26,149 nucleotides of DNA from Azolla pinnata (taxonomy: Eukaryota; Streptophyta; Polypodiopsida; Salviniales; Salviniaceae), in contig JBBBWG010001548.1 of the NCBI GenBank assembly GCA_037176905.1, positions 8,930-35,078 of the forward strand, read 5' to 3'. Below, piece by piece: positions 1 through 11,400 of the stretch (position 1 is the stretch's first letter; every line of letters starts with the position of its first letter). A program made the translations under genes and the position numbers. The notes under the pieces are model-generated. The model saw only the letters and a list, made by a program, of their open reading frames with translations, was not told where the DNA came from and made no database searches.

Positions 1-300
1 TCCAGCTTCCTACTTCTTAATCTCCAGCTTCCTACTTCTTAATCTCCAGCTTCCTACTACTTAAATCTCCAGCTTCTTACGACTTAATCTCCAGCTTCCT
101 ACTTCTTAATCTCCGGCTTCCTTCTTCTTAATCTCCAGCTTCCTACTTCTTAATCTCCAGTTTCCTACTACTTAAATCTCCAGCTTCTTACTTCTTAATC
201 TCCAGCTTCCTACTTCTTAATCTCCAGCTTCCTACTTCTTAATCTCCAGCTTCCTTCTTCTTAATCTCCAGCTTCCTACTTCTTAATCTCCAGCTTCCCC
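1..300. repeat. 22-bp tandem repeat array, about 13.5 copies
   Basis: Units begin TCCAGCTTCCTACTTCTTAA and end TC; most are exactly 22 bp and two (45-67 and 156-178) are 23 bp with ACTACTTAAATC in place of ACTTCTTAATC. Boundaries fall at 1, 23, 45, 68, 90, 112, 134, 156, 179, 201, 223, 245 and 267, with a broken last unit from 289. The array is still running at the left edge, so its true length is unknown. All units are strongly pyrimidine-rich on the plus strand. No gene is seen inside it. Confidence 0.97.
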
Positions 301-2570
301 TGATTATAGAACCTAACTGAGCTGTTAAGACAGATGCTGTAATTTCGCAAGATTTCTCTGTGTGTTTTGGTCCGAGGGCAGTTCGTGGAATTACAGAAAA
401 CTTCCCCGTTTTACAAATTTGAATTTGACGAAGACGAAGAAGACGACGAAGAAGACGACGAAGAAGAAGACGACGAAGCTCGGCCTCGCCATAGCCACCG
501 ACAGACGCAGCTTCTCTACAGCGGCGGCAGCAGCAGCAGCAGAAGACGAAGAAGAAGAAGAAGAAGAAGCTCGGTCTCCGCCATAGCCGCCGACAGACGC
601 AGCCAGATCTCTCTTGCCCTCGCTCTCTGCACTTTCTGCAGCGGAAGAGCGTAAATGAAGCGGCGGCGCCGGCGGCGACTCAATCTGCTAGCGTTTCCTT
701 CCCCTCGCGGAAAGGATTTCCGCAGGGCGCCAGGTACGCTGCCCTTCCCTTCCTGTCTGTTACAAGCAGGTAAAAAAGAACGAGAACGAGGCGGCGTTGC
801 CCGAGTTGTTCTCGGCGCTTTTTTCGTACATACAGACCTTCCAAGGAAGGAATTTACCCTTGGTTCTAGACGCGGAGAAGCTCCTCCCGGATTTCGTTTT
901 TCCCTCGGGTTTTGGCTCAAGTGAAGGACCGAGCAAACCAGATCTGTCTAGATCACTCCGCTAATTTCGCATGCATCGTTTTCTTGCTTTCTTTTGCTTC
1001 GTTCCTGCTTCCCCTTGCTTGCCTTCCGTGTTGTTGTTGTTGTTCTTCTTCTTCTTCTTCTTCCCTTAATTTGCGTGCCTGCTTTGTTTGTGCTCTGCTG
1101 CAAGCATCATCTTCTGTGCTCTCTCTCATCAGTTCCCCTTTCCTTTTCATTTTTTTACCGTAAAAGGGCCTGCACTCTCCACAGCACACGTCCATTTCTT
1201 CGTGGCCTCTTTTGCTCTGGCCTCCGGCTTTTTCTCTTTTTACCGTCCTAGTCCAGCAAGATAGTGTACTTTCTCTGTCCTCTACGCAAAAGGAAAGAGG
1301 TTGGCATAAATGAGATGAATTCATATGCATTGATTTGCGTAACCACTCGGATTTCTTCATCATCTCTGGTCTTTAGTAGTATCTCACAATGTCTGCTGAG
1401 ATTTCATGGAAGCAAGCCGATCCAGGCTTAGATCCACTGGCAATTGTATGCCTGTGAGAATCGCAAACTGTCTCTAGTAACAATGGTTTGGTGAAGGCAA
1501 GAAAAATAGAGGACAAGACCTACCTAGGCTCTTGCATGAATTGTTCAGCTACCACCAGGAAAAGATCGATTTCTAGTCTTCTAGATTGTCATTGACCACT
1601 CGAGGCTGGAAGGCGAGATAAGTCTTTGCCAAGTGAATCCCTACTCCCCTTCTTTGCTTGCATTTTCACTGCAACCAGTTGTTCATGTTACTTCAGTCTA
1701 TGGGGTAAAGTTCCAGAACCCAACATATGCAATAACATTGTGTTTTTCCAGAAATGAGCAAGAAAGAGCGAGCCAGAGGTCAATTTGTTGATGGGAAAGA
1801 GCTCCCAACCTTTCATGCAGTATATATAGTTTGTGTTGTGGCCATGCTCACGCTGTTATGACACAATGTCGTAAGAGCCAAACTTGGTGAATACAGGCGT
1901 ATGTGATCTGTTTGCCTGGCAAACAAAACTTGATGGGCGGATCATGATTTACTTCGTCAGTTCTTCGACAGATGGGATTATGGAACCCACGAACGAAATC
2001 ATGGAGTCAAAAATGTTCCATGGTCTACAATTGTTTAACCTTATTGTAGCCACCAAGCAATATGAATGGAATTTTTGTTCTTTAGGAAGAAAAGGACCTC
2101 AAGACGGAGTTGGTACGATTTAGTTCGATTGTTCAAAAGTGGAGTTTCATTTGACAAATCCAATTGAAGAGGTAAAACCAGAAACAACTATTTTACTTGA
2201 AAGATAAAGACCTTAAGGTGAGGAACATGAGTTGACTCAGCATGTACCATTCGAGAGATTATCAATTCTATTAACTTCATGTCTTACATCACCACATACG
2301 TCATTCAAGTTTTGTATGAGAGATATGATACTTGTGTCTAACTGTACATCCTTTTAAAAGGGATGATGGAACGAACGTTGATGACTTCCTTCATATGTTA
2401 CTTCACATTTTCTTACCTTATTATGTACATGATTGTATATACTATGACAATGGTTCTTCACATTTGATCTTAAGTCTTACTCGATCTTATATGAGGATGG
2501 TGATGATGGTGATGATTTACTATGGCCATTGACATTGCCGTGAATCCAGCTGAAGTATTTATAATGCACA
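301..2570 (+). other. Leader-like region without a confident protein
   Basis: The stretch has a purine-rich GAC/GAA microsatellite (about 429-477), GCA and GAA runs (about 525-572), a GC-rich patch with an ATG at 655 opening an Arg-rich frame, and then pyrimidine-rich DNA with TTG and TTC runs (about 1033-1068). Splice-like signals exist on the plus strand: donors near 734 (CCAG/GTACGC) and 770 (GCAG/GTAAAA), and acceptors near 1374 (GGTCTTTAG), 1751 (TGTTTTTCCAG) and 2084 (TTGTTCTTTAG). This pattern fits a 5' leader with an intron, or a non-coding transcript. I could not chain the signals into a protein of meaningful length, and no recognised domain appears in any frame. Confidence 0.3.
1754..1861 (+). 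CDS. Possible 35-aa small membrane protein
   Basis: The ATG at 1754 lies just after a good acceptor-like TGTTTTTCCAG and opens a 35-residue frame ending in TGA at 1859-1861. The first half is charged (MSKKERARGQFVDGKELPTF). The second half, HAVYIVCVVAMLTLL, is hydrophobic and long enough for one membrane pass. I do not recognise it. It could also be a short exon of a larger gene, because a GTATAT donor-like site lies within it (near 1820), or a chance frame. Nothing around it settles the matter. Confidence 0.12.
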   Translation: MSKKERARGQFVDGKELPTFHAVYIVCVVAMLTLL

Positions 2571-3333
2571 TACAAGCTCATTCACTATAGAAGCATTAAC
2601 TGATCAATAATGCAGCAAGATCACATACATCACCTGCACACATGATGTATCACACAAGCTCTGCACGCATTCATATACACATCGGTTAGATTGCAGCCAG
2701 CAAAAAGAGCGTTCACGGCTGATGTTACCAGCTTGAAATTATGTTGCTGCAAAGCATTTCTCATTGCTCAGATACACTCCTTTAAGAACGAAAAGCAAAT
2801 ATAAAGACACTGCCAACCAGACAACAAAGGAAATAACGAGACCAAATATGCTTGTCCCAATTGAAGGTGTGTACATTTTATGCCGTCATACGACATGATT
2901 TTTGCATCTGTTAAATGCCTATAACATACTAAATGCTGATCTGGTTTGAGATATCTGACCAAGAATGATGGTACAAACCAATACCACAATTGTCAGACCC
3001 TTCTCCACCCTAAATGACGGTAAAAATAGTTTCCATTTCATGCCATCATGTTTGTTGCCAGCTACCGAGAATCGTGATCTCTGTCAGGAGGCAAAACAAT
3101 GTTGATGAATTGAATCAGGTATGCATCTACTGCACCAGAACCAACATAAAAGCATCATGCATCAGATATGTTCTCCATAGACGGGAAATCCTTCACGGAT
3201 CACCCAACACATCAGCACTACCATCAGGTGAAAAAACAAGCTGTTCTTTATTGTTATCACCAGGGCCATTACCATCACCATCCAGGCTGCACAACACAAC
3301 CTTCAACAAAACACAAGCCCCACTAATTACTCT
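2570..3333. other. Intergenic DNA, probable SC35 3' flank
   Basis: No coding frame with recognisable content is seen on either strand. A plus-strand frame from about 3170 is His-rich (CAT and CAC triplets around 3218-3290) but short and flanked by stops. The stretch lies downstream of the minus-strand SC35 gene and may include the end of its 3' untranslated region. Confidence 0.4.
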
Positions 3334-3634
3334 TAGCATAAACCAATGCATTACACAAACTATGGTCTTCCTGTTTCTTTAGCATAAACCAATGCATTAC
3401 GCAAACTACGGTCTTCCTGTTTCTTTACAACTCAATAATCCAAGATACCATTTCAGAACTACCCATCATGACTACTTCATTTGGCAAAACTTCTCTCGGA
3501 TCTTTTATGCCTATGCATTACGCAAACTATGGTCTTCCTGTTTCTTTACAACTCAACAATCCAAGATATCATTTCACAACTACCCATCATGACTACTTCA
3601 TTTGGCAAAACTTCTCTTGGATCTTTTATACCTA
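3334..3634. repeat. 121-bp tandem duplication with a 46-bp partial copy
   Basis: The motif ATGCATTACGCAAACTA occurs at 3392 and again at 3513, and the whole 121 bp between them repeats with few changes up to about 3634. A shorter 46-bp duplication begins the block: TTAGCATAAACCAATGCATTA occurs from 3334 and again from 3380. The repeat keeps an open plus-strand frame in each copy (HYANYGLPVSL), but 121 is not a multiple of three, so the frame shifts between copies. I treat it as a non-coding tandem repeat. Confidence 0.9.
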
Positions 3635-3813
3635 TGCTATATATATCATACAGACTTTGGTTAAGTCGACCTATAGACACATGTACAAAGATACACCGCT
3701 AAAATAACAAAAATCGGGAGATGAAAATCACATAACGCCACCATCTCTGGAAGGCATGCCACTTGTCGTGTTTTTAATGCACGAACTCTTATAAGCTCTT
3801 CTTCCATGGACAC

Positions 3814-4090
3814 CTGACAAGTGACAACAATGCAAAACCAAACTCAACTGAGTATAACTCATAACGATAAATCAAATGTGAAACAGTCATTAAATATAGA
3901 CAGGAGACACGATTCCATAGATTTATCAAGCTCAATCAAGAGTAACAAAAACATAGGAGCTTTAAAATACCCTTGCTGATGATCTAAGTTTCCTATATTT
4001 AACTGAGAACACCTTTATGTCGACCACATAACAAAAAGAGTTAGGGTTTACAGTTTAGGGCTTAATATTTAGGGTGAAAATGGAACATAC
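3814..4090 (-). other. SC35: Probable 3'-UTR intron of SC35
   Basis: On the minus strand the SC35 stop codon TAG (4093-4091) is followed at once by GTATGT, a near-perfect donor. A plausible acceptor, CACTTGTCAG, ends at 3814, giving an intron of 277 nt. The interval holds TTTAGGG-like motifs at 4041-4075. The intron is inferred from the signals only. A different acceptor further downstream is possible. Confidence 0.5.
4041..4075. repeat. Degenerate telomere-like motifs
   Basis: Three TTTAGGG-like words (TTAGGGTTTA, GTTTAGGG, TTTAGGG) lie within 35 bp, inside the proposed SC35 3'-UTR intron. Confidence 0.7.
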
Positions 4091-5574
4091 CTAGTCATGC
4101 AAGCTATGTGGAGCTGCATCCAGAGAAGGGCTTCGGCTGTTACTCTTCGCCGAAAAATGGTCCACGGATGGGCTCCTCACACTTCGAGATCGTGGAGACG
4201 CACGCTGATCTTTATCCTGAGATGTGCTTGGGTGCCGTGCCGGAGACACAGAGAGACTACTTTCCATGGACCTCCGATCCCTGCAAAGAAGGATCAAGTG
4301 TTTTCTATTGAATATAACACAATCATTTCCTTCAGCCAAACTCTCCGTGGAACATAAGGTTGCAAACTCTTATTTCATCCCTAGCAAATGTGCACATACA
4401 ACTTAATAGTGCTTGAATCTACTGTCATGAAACAACCAAATAAACTAATCAAGCTGCCAAAATCAGACCCCTAGCCACAACCCCAATATCTTAACCTGCC
4501 TTCACTATCTGATCTAAACAAGCTATCACCAATCTGATGTGATCATATTTGCTGAATTAATCAACAAATCACATAATCTGATGTGATCAAACTTGCTGAA
4601 TTATTAACAAATCATATAATCTTCTGTGATAACACTTGCTGATTTTAATCAACCCACCCAAGATTGAATATTTTATAAGATTGTTGAAGCAGATGCTAGA
4701 CCACCCAATTAACACAAGGAGCAATTCGACAGCGTTTTCATGAGTTCGAATTATACCTTTTCTCATTGTAAGGAGACTTCTCCTCCTCTGTGCCAGAATC
4801 AAGCCTTTGATGATCGTCCTCTTTCCCACTTCGAACTGGGCTGTTGCTCCTATTACGACATTTAACTGGGCTCCGACTCCTACTTATGCTACGACTAAAA
4901 CTCTGTCTACGTCTCCTTGATGAATGCCTGTACCTGTCTCTATCTCTATCTCTATCTCTGTCTCTACTTCTACTTCTACTTCTACTTCTGTCCCTATACC
5001 TATCATATAGATCCCTATCCCTATCTCTATATCTATCATACTTATCATCCCTATATCTATCCCTATCATCCCTATCTCTACCCCTATCCCTACCATACCT
5101 ATCCCGGCTTCGGCTACGGCTATGGTGCCCGTAATCACGATAATATTCATCTCGATCCCTGAACCATAATACAAAACATATGATGAAGTCCATGCCCATA
5201 ATCACAAGTTAATGCGTATGCACATCCAGCATATATTGAAAAGAATCACTGTGTACCTCGATCTTTTTGAGTTTCTATGGACTGATTCACTTATCCGACC
5301 TTGCTGACTGGGAAAGACAATGCAAAAATGAATGCATATATTATAAAAAAAGCCCAACTCCAAGTGCATCACATAATGGTGTTGTAACCAAACAAAAAGC
5401 ATCGAAACGTATGCTCACATTGATTCAGCTTTGGGACCATACTTGGCGAACTGCACCATAATCTCTCGACCATCTACCACTCTCCCTAATACGATAAAAA
5501 AAAAATCCTTACATAGCAACAAACTTTGAGTCTTTCATAAGGAAATCCAATCCTTGAGAGACTTCCCATACATG

Positions 5575-5617
<43 letters not shown>

Positions 5618-6885
5618 GCCTTGTATACAAAACCTAAGAATATTACCATCTAACCGATCAACTGCTTTCTGTGCCTCATCAACATACTTGTATCGAACAA
5701 ATGCAAAGCCTCGAGATTCACCACTCCTGAATATGGTTAGCATTAAAAGACAAAAGGATATGGATCCAAATTTACTCTATTAAGGGTACGCTGAAAATGG
5801 TGTTTTACCTTCTATCACGAGGTATGAAGATATCAACAACTTTCCCATATCGATCAAACAGAGGGAAGAGATCATCTGCACTAGTCCCTGATAAGAAACA
5901 ACGTAAATCTCTGAGTCCAGCAAATAAGCAGGCTAAAACCCAGATCAGGTCATGCACAGGGCAATCAGTGAACTCTAATTAATATACTACAATCACACTG
6001 ATCCGAAAATCGAAACTAGTGTTTTAAATGAAAAACAAAATCTTGAAAAATTTATGAAGAACAATTTAAAACGGCTACACAAGAAGGAAAAAGTAAAAAT
6101 AAACAATGATAAAGAAGTGTGACAAGCCAGATTTAGAGAGGAATTTCGCTTAGAAGAATTTGAATTTAAATTTCTAGAAAATATCGCAGAAAGAGTGAAG
6201 GCGCTGACTAAAGAGAAACTAATAATAGGTATTGACAGCTGAAAATCCAAAATATGAAGAAAATATTGGAAACAGTGAAGGAAGGTTTAAGAAAAAAAAC
6301 GCAGGCATATAAATATTTGAAAGAAATACGGAAAACAACGACTGATACACAGACATTTAAAGAAAAATAGCAATTAAACATCAAGCAAAACTATCGATAG
6401 ATTGAACATATGTATGAGAACTTTTGTAAGAAACAAAAAAGAACCTGAAAAACGATTTGGAAAGGCGAAGAAATTCATAAAGTATGTTATGTGTGTATAT
6501 ATATTTAAGCAGCTCCGCGGAACATATTGAATTACATATATCAATATGGATAAATCACTGACTGCATAGGGTTCAGGGTTCAGGGTTCATGGCTTAAGGT
6601 CTACAACAGTCTACGATCAAGGATTTTGGGTATGGAATTTTGGGGTTTAGGGATTTAGGAAAATAGTGATTGGCATGAACGACGTATGTGAATACTTGCA
6701 AGGAGCAAAAAAAAAACAGAAATGTGTACATTGAATACCGAAAACTGTGAGAACGATGGATCCGAGAAAGATGATAGAAGGAAAAGCCGTCGGGGAAGGA
6801 TGGACTTACTGAAACTGATGTTGAGGATGAGGAGGGAATACGTGTCGCTGATATCCGGGGGTCCAGAGCGCCCAAAGTGAGACAT
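4091..6885 (-). CDS. SC35: SC35-type SR splicing factor
   Basis: Serine/arginine-rich nuclear splicing factor of the SC35 (SRSF2) family. It binds exonic enhancers and helps recruit U1 and U2 components. Seven coding exons on the minus strand: 6885-6810, 5887-5809, 5726-5647, 5485-5419, 5307-5257, 5158-4757 and 4280-4091. All have GT-AG borders and sum to 945 nt (314 aa plus TAG). The N-terminus MSHFGRSGPPDISDTYSLL matches plant SC35 proteins, which fixes the start. The RRM covers about residues 16-93, with RNP2 LLILNI (18-23) and RNP1 RGFAFVRY (57-64). From about residue 112 the tail is an RS/RD domain, encoded mainly by exon 6, with Ser-Pro sites near the end. No defect was found. The 5' leader seems to hold an intron (6915-7267), and the stop codon touches a splice donor. 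Confidence 0.93.
4938..5098. repeat. Coding hexamer repeats in SC35 exon 6
   Basis: On the plus strand this reads as runs of CTCTAT and TACTTC. On the coding minus strand these give repeated Asp-Arg, Ser-Arg and related pairs of the RS/RD tail. The hexamer period preserves the reading frame, so length changes would alter only the number of dipeptides. Several other frames stay open here as a by-product. Confidence 0.85.
5577..5614. repeat. (AT)19 microsatellite in SC35 intron 3
   Basis: Nineteen uninterrupted AT units lie in the intron between coding exons 3 and 4 of SC35. Confidence 0.97.
6567..6660. repeat. Degenerate telomere-like motifs in SC35 intron 1
   Basis: The block contains TAGGGTTCAGGGTTCAGGGT (from 6567) and later TTGGGGTTTAGGGATTTAGG (6640-6659). 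These are diverged TTTAGGG-type words within the first coding intron of SC35. Confidence 0.7.
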
Positions 6886-6914
6886 GGCGAGCTTGAAGGA
6901 AGAAACAGCAGCAG

Positions 6915-7267
6915 CTGCAGAAGAAGAAGAAGAAGAAGAAGAAAGAAAGAAAGAAAGAAGAAGAAGAAATGAAGAAGAAGAAGAAGAAGAAGAAGAAGAA
7001 GAAGAAATAAGAAGAAATGAAGAAGAAGAAATGAAGAAATGGAGAAGAAAGAAGAAGTAGAAGTGAAGAACAAAATAAGAAGAAGAAATAAGAAGAAATG
7101 AAGAAATGAAGAAGAAAGAAGAAGAAGAAATGAAGAACAAAATAAGAAGAAGAAATGAAGAGCTGAGAGCTGTGCAAATGAACCTTGATAACTTAAGGAC
7201 ATGGACTATTGTTGTCTATCTAGAGCAAGAGAATCTGCAATGAATCAGTCTGTTCTGGCAAACTCAC
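6915..7267 (-). other. SC35: Probable 5'-UTR intron of SC35 with long pyrimidine tract
   Basis: Just upstream of the SC35 ATG, the minus strand carries a perfect donor GTGAGT starting at 7267 and a CTGCAG acceptor ending at 6915. Between them, about 6918-7160 is almost pure CTT/TTC on the transcribed strand (GAA on the plus strand), acting as a very long polypyrimidine tract next to the acceptor. The intron is inferred from signals. A 5'-leader intron is common in plant genes of this kind. Confidence 0.55.
6918..7160. repeat. GAA/GAAA microsatellite, polypurine on plus strand
   Basis: About 240 bp of nearly unbroken GAA, GAAA and GAAAT units on the plus strand. Long Ser/Phe/Leu frames on the minus strand through this interval come from the repeat and are not proteins. 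Confidence 0.93.
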
Positions 7268-7450
7268 ACGAGATCGTATGATTCTTCGAGTTGTCCGAAC
7301 CCGAGCATCGATTGCGAGCTCGAGAACCCTGAAACGCTTCCTCTGGATCGTCTGCCGGTTGTTTTTGGAGAAACCATGCTCCAACTGTCTGCTGCGCTAA
7401 TTCAAGCGCAGAACCGATGAATCGTCAACCTGTAACAAGATGCAGAATCG
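7268..7450 (-). promoter_or_regulatory. SC35: Probable SC35 5' leader and promoter-proximal region
   Basis: The stretch lies directly upstream of the inferred leader donor at 7267 and is more GC-rich than its flanks. No TATA box or other core element could be fixed with confidence, so the transcription start is unknown. Confidence 0.3.
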
Positions 7451-8445
7451 TTACCTTCTAATACTCGTGCGCTTGATCGTCTTCTAAAACACATTCCGCA
7501 AAGCTACAAAAGGGCATGGCTAGCTTGGATTGGACTAGCGATTCGTGAGGATTCTAGCACGACTGCGTAACACTGTTGGCATCGCCATTCTGTGCAGAAG
7601 CTCCCAATGTCAATCATCAAGCCTGTATCGGATCTACTCTACAATGCTGGAACATGTTTGTGACGCACAATTGCAAGGCATCAACTTCGTATTTTAGTTA
7701 TTCAACAAGTGAGATGAGAGGTCGAGTGGAAGAATCCGATAGGGATCTATGTCTAGATCCCAGTAATCATATTGGAACACTAGAACTAAACGGTCTTCAC
7801 ACAACATTGCAACAATACACCATCCGCAGATCGATAGTCGTATTGCTTGAGCAAAGGAACCCAAGCAATATCCATCTCTAGATCTGAACACCGAGCAAAT
7901 GGCACGTTTCAATACAGCCCATACAATCGACCAAAACGATTGAAATAACGTACCATTCCAACTTGTGCTGACAAGTATTGGGAAAGAAGAAAGGGCTGAT
8001 TTCTAGCATATTTTGTCATAAAAAGTACACAATTTGGCTTGCTGCTTAGGCTTTTACAATAGCATATAAAAATATGAGCAAATACATGAAGCTGAGGACT
8101 TAAATTGAGACTATCTTACACTCTACAACAGAATAATTCCAACCTCCAATGAGTATTTTGACATTCTATGAATAGAATTTCTATATATAGCTCTAGGAAA
8201 GCAATCAATGCCATTGAAATCGAACGATACAAAATACTTTAGCTACCTTCACCTGTTACACATCAGAATATATGATTGGGGCTCGAATCACGTGCCTGTG
8301 ATCACTTGCATTTCTTTCAACTCGTAATGCACGAGCATTCCATGGAAACAAGGTGAAGAGTTGGAAAGTCATGGTTTCCCTTCATTTTGGAGATGCAGCA
8401 GTGTTTTCTGGTCACTTGGATCTCCAAACAATGTCGTCGACATTT
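7451..8445. other. Intergenic DNA between SC35 and BTL
   Basis: This holds the upstream flank of SC35 and the 3' untranslated part of BTL. A 101-aa plus-strand frame at 7576-7881 has no recognisable features and looks like chance. No repeats of note are seen. Confidence 0.45.
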
Positions 8446-11400
8446 CTATGACAATTTGAGAATAGATTTCATCGACTCATAGACAAGGTAGCTTAAAGCA
8501 GCCGAAGGTAGAACCTGACATCAACAAGAAACAACAAAAGTTTTACCTTTGAGGGAGAAAAAAGCAAATGGAGTAGCTCAACGGCATAGACACAAGTCTA
8601 ATAATGATTCAGAAATTTAGGAGAGACTACAGCTGAGCAAAGACAGAAATGCATACCGAGAAAGGGAACAAATAAATACAGGGATACGGAGGCTAAAGTA
8701 CAGTGACATAAGCCACATATGTAAAGCAAGACAGGAAAGAGAGAACAGAGTTGGTGGCTCGCATTTACACCCAGGACATTACTTATCAATAATGTACCAT
8801 TGGATATGGCATCACAATGATCCTCTTGATCCAATAACAAGGAGCTAAATAGTCCTGAAAGAAACTCTTAAATACCTCTAATTGTTTCCTTCACCTACTC
8901 CAAACATCAGCAATCAACTCGATCTGAGGAAACACATGATTGATTCATACCGTTTTCTCTATTTTGGGTGTTGAACCTTGTGGAGAATAAGGATCACTGG
9001 GGGAAAGAAACAAAAGACTATGCCCGACTTAATGATTTTCACTTTAGCACCAAAATTCAGAAAATTGAGAGAACCCCCAAGAATGACATCCACAGGATAT
9101 TTTGATTTGTAACGGAAAAAGCACAAATGAAGTGAAAATAATGTTCAAAGATAAACCTGAATGGTACTTGGTGTTACACCAGAGAAAAGAGCACCAAATC
9201 CATCTCGTTCTACAATCATTTGAAAGGCTGCAACACATCCGATTTTAGCTGTTGATTGCTGAAGTTGAAGTTGTCTCCTTATTACCTCGAGTGGGTACGT
9301 GACAACCTCTGAACATGCTCCAGCTATTGCACCATAGAGAAGAGTTCTGATTGGACCCAATTCTACTGTAATGTTAACATTTTCATTCTCATGAGATACA
9401 CTACCACCATCCATGTTACTACTTGATTTCTCTCCTCTTGCTTCAATAATATGCCGTTGTAGTTTTGTTTGGGCCTCCGGTGATTGCAAATAGTGTGATT
9501 TAAGTATGTCATAAACTCCATAAAAGACCGCTCCAGATGGAACCATGCTTAAAAGAGCTGGAAAAAGACCCTTGTACAAAGAGAGAAACCCCTCTCTGCG
9601 AATCATTTGATTAAAACAGCCAAGCATCCCCCCTAGCGCTTCACCGCCTGGAGCAATGAGTCGAGTTCTCATCTGAAACCAAGATTGTAGAAAAACAAAA
9701 GTTTGAGACAATGTCAAATGAAGCTTTTGGCAGCTTAAAGGACCAATCCAGCTACACTTTACCATTCTCACATTTATTTATTCAACGTGCTCTACCCCTC
9801 TAATTACTCGTACCCATACATTTTGATCACACAGCCTAGTTACATTGGTTGAGCTATACTTAAAGAGGCACAGTTGGATTTTGTTTCGCTGAATATCACA
9901 TTCTACAAGATACACATGCATGTATAGGATTTTATCTCATTTGCCACATTGGCCTTTTGAATATTTATATAGCAACTCCTTTGAATGTTAAAAAGAAACA
10001 ATATAGTTCAAGATACCGTATCAAGGGGGAAACATAAGAGTGTGGCTGCAGCACCCGATGCAGCTCCAGCTGTAAGACGATCAAGATTTGTAACTTCACT
10101 TTTACCTTGCTTCTCCAGAATATCCTTACAGAATAAATCATATGCCAAGAAGTTAATAGATTTGAACGGGACCATCCTAAGAAGATTTAGAATATTCCCT
10201 TTCCAAAATCCACTCAATCCTTCAGTAATCCAAATCCCTTGTATCACATGAACCCAACTGTGTTTTGCTCCACCAAGCATATATGCAACCTTCAATCTCT
10301 CCAAAGGGGCAACTGACGTCCTACAAAAGAACAGAAAAAGTGTTCAGCCCTGAAAAACAACACATTGCCAACCATCATGCATTGCTTTAAATTTGAAAAT
10401 CATTTGCAGAAAACACAAGATGCTACTGCATGTTCTTCTATCCACAGAAAACATTCAAATAGAAGAGCTCTAAAGAAACGATCAGCCAGTAGCCTCAATG
10501 CATTTTGATTCTTGTACCCATGATTCAACAGATTCAAATAGTGATAGATGAAGGTGCAGCCCCTGAACGCAAAAATCGACCAAGAAAGCATCCCTAAAAT
10601 AGAAATAGACATTAATGCATTACACTGTCTACAGAAAGAGACTGCAAATGGATTACGTTTGTGAATCAATGAATAAAGATGTTATCATTAGAACGAAACA
10701 GAGAACATTCGACATCATTCCATTTACATTTTCGCCGTAGCTGCCTCCTCATCAACCATAGGAAGCAATTTTCTTGTAAACATAACCTACGCCGTTCTGC
10801 ACATGAACATTTACATTTTCTTGCAAACATAACTGCATTTCGTGCAAACCAGATTCTCATGCTTACAAATCACTAGTTGAAGCAAGTCCAATCACATAAA
10901 TCATGTGCCTAAACTCCGGTCTATCACACGTTCTGAGGAGGAATTATCCAATAATAGTTTTCTGCAATGCAAGTCCTTCAAAGTTCTACATTTGATCACA
11001 ACGAAATTTTTTCCGCATTCAATCTCGTAAGTACTCAAGAAGGTCCCAAAAAGCAAGATTCATATGAACACAATGCAAGATTCATATGGACTGGAGATTA
11101 ATATGCTGGAAACACAATGCAACACTGTCCCCGACCTACAACTTATAGTTTTGTTCTTTTTTACTAATTTTGCGTTTGCTTCCACAAGCTCGAACCAAGG
11201 GAACTTAAACCTGTAGGCATCACACCCTAAATCTAACACCCTAAAGCAGAAACCGTTACACCCTAAACCCTCAAATTTGTATTGCTACGTATCAAGCTTC
11301 AGCTACTATAAGCATTGCAGAAGATTGTAGGACACTTCATCTATCCTGGCCTCAAGCAGGACCAAATTTATTTCCTAGTGGTGACTCGATTCAGCAAATC

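Noticed and set aside
1-300. CRISPR-like array
   Set aside because: The 22-bp units are directly adjacent with no spacers, and the DNA is plant nuclear.
655-924. Arg-rich frame starting MKRRRRRRLNLL
   Set aside because: It is a product of GC-rich CGGCGG DNA, crosses likely splice donors, and shows no domain.
4844-5162. Leu/Ser and Tyr/Leu-rich frames opposite or out of phase with SC35 exon 6
   Set aside because: They are shadows of the RS/RD hexamer repeats; the minus frame that splices to the RRM is the coding one.
6594-7202. Minus-strand Ser/Phe/Leu frames of 123-202 codons at the SC35 start
   Set aside because: Most of each frame is the GAA/TTC microsatellite. Only the piece after MSHFGRSG is real SC35 coding sequence.
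8570-8610. GGAGTAGCTCAACGGCATAG, which resembles a tRNA or SINE A box
   Set aside because: No B box or tRNA fold follows at the right distance, and it lies inside a BTL intron.
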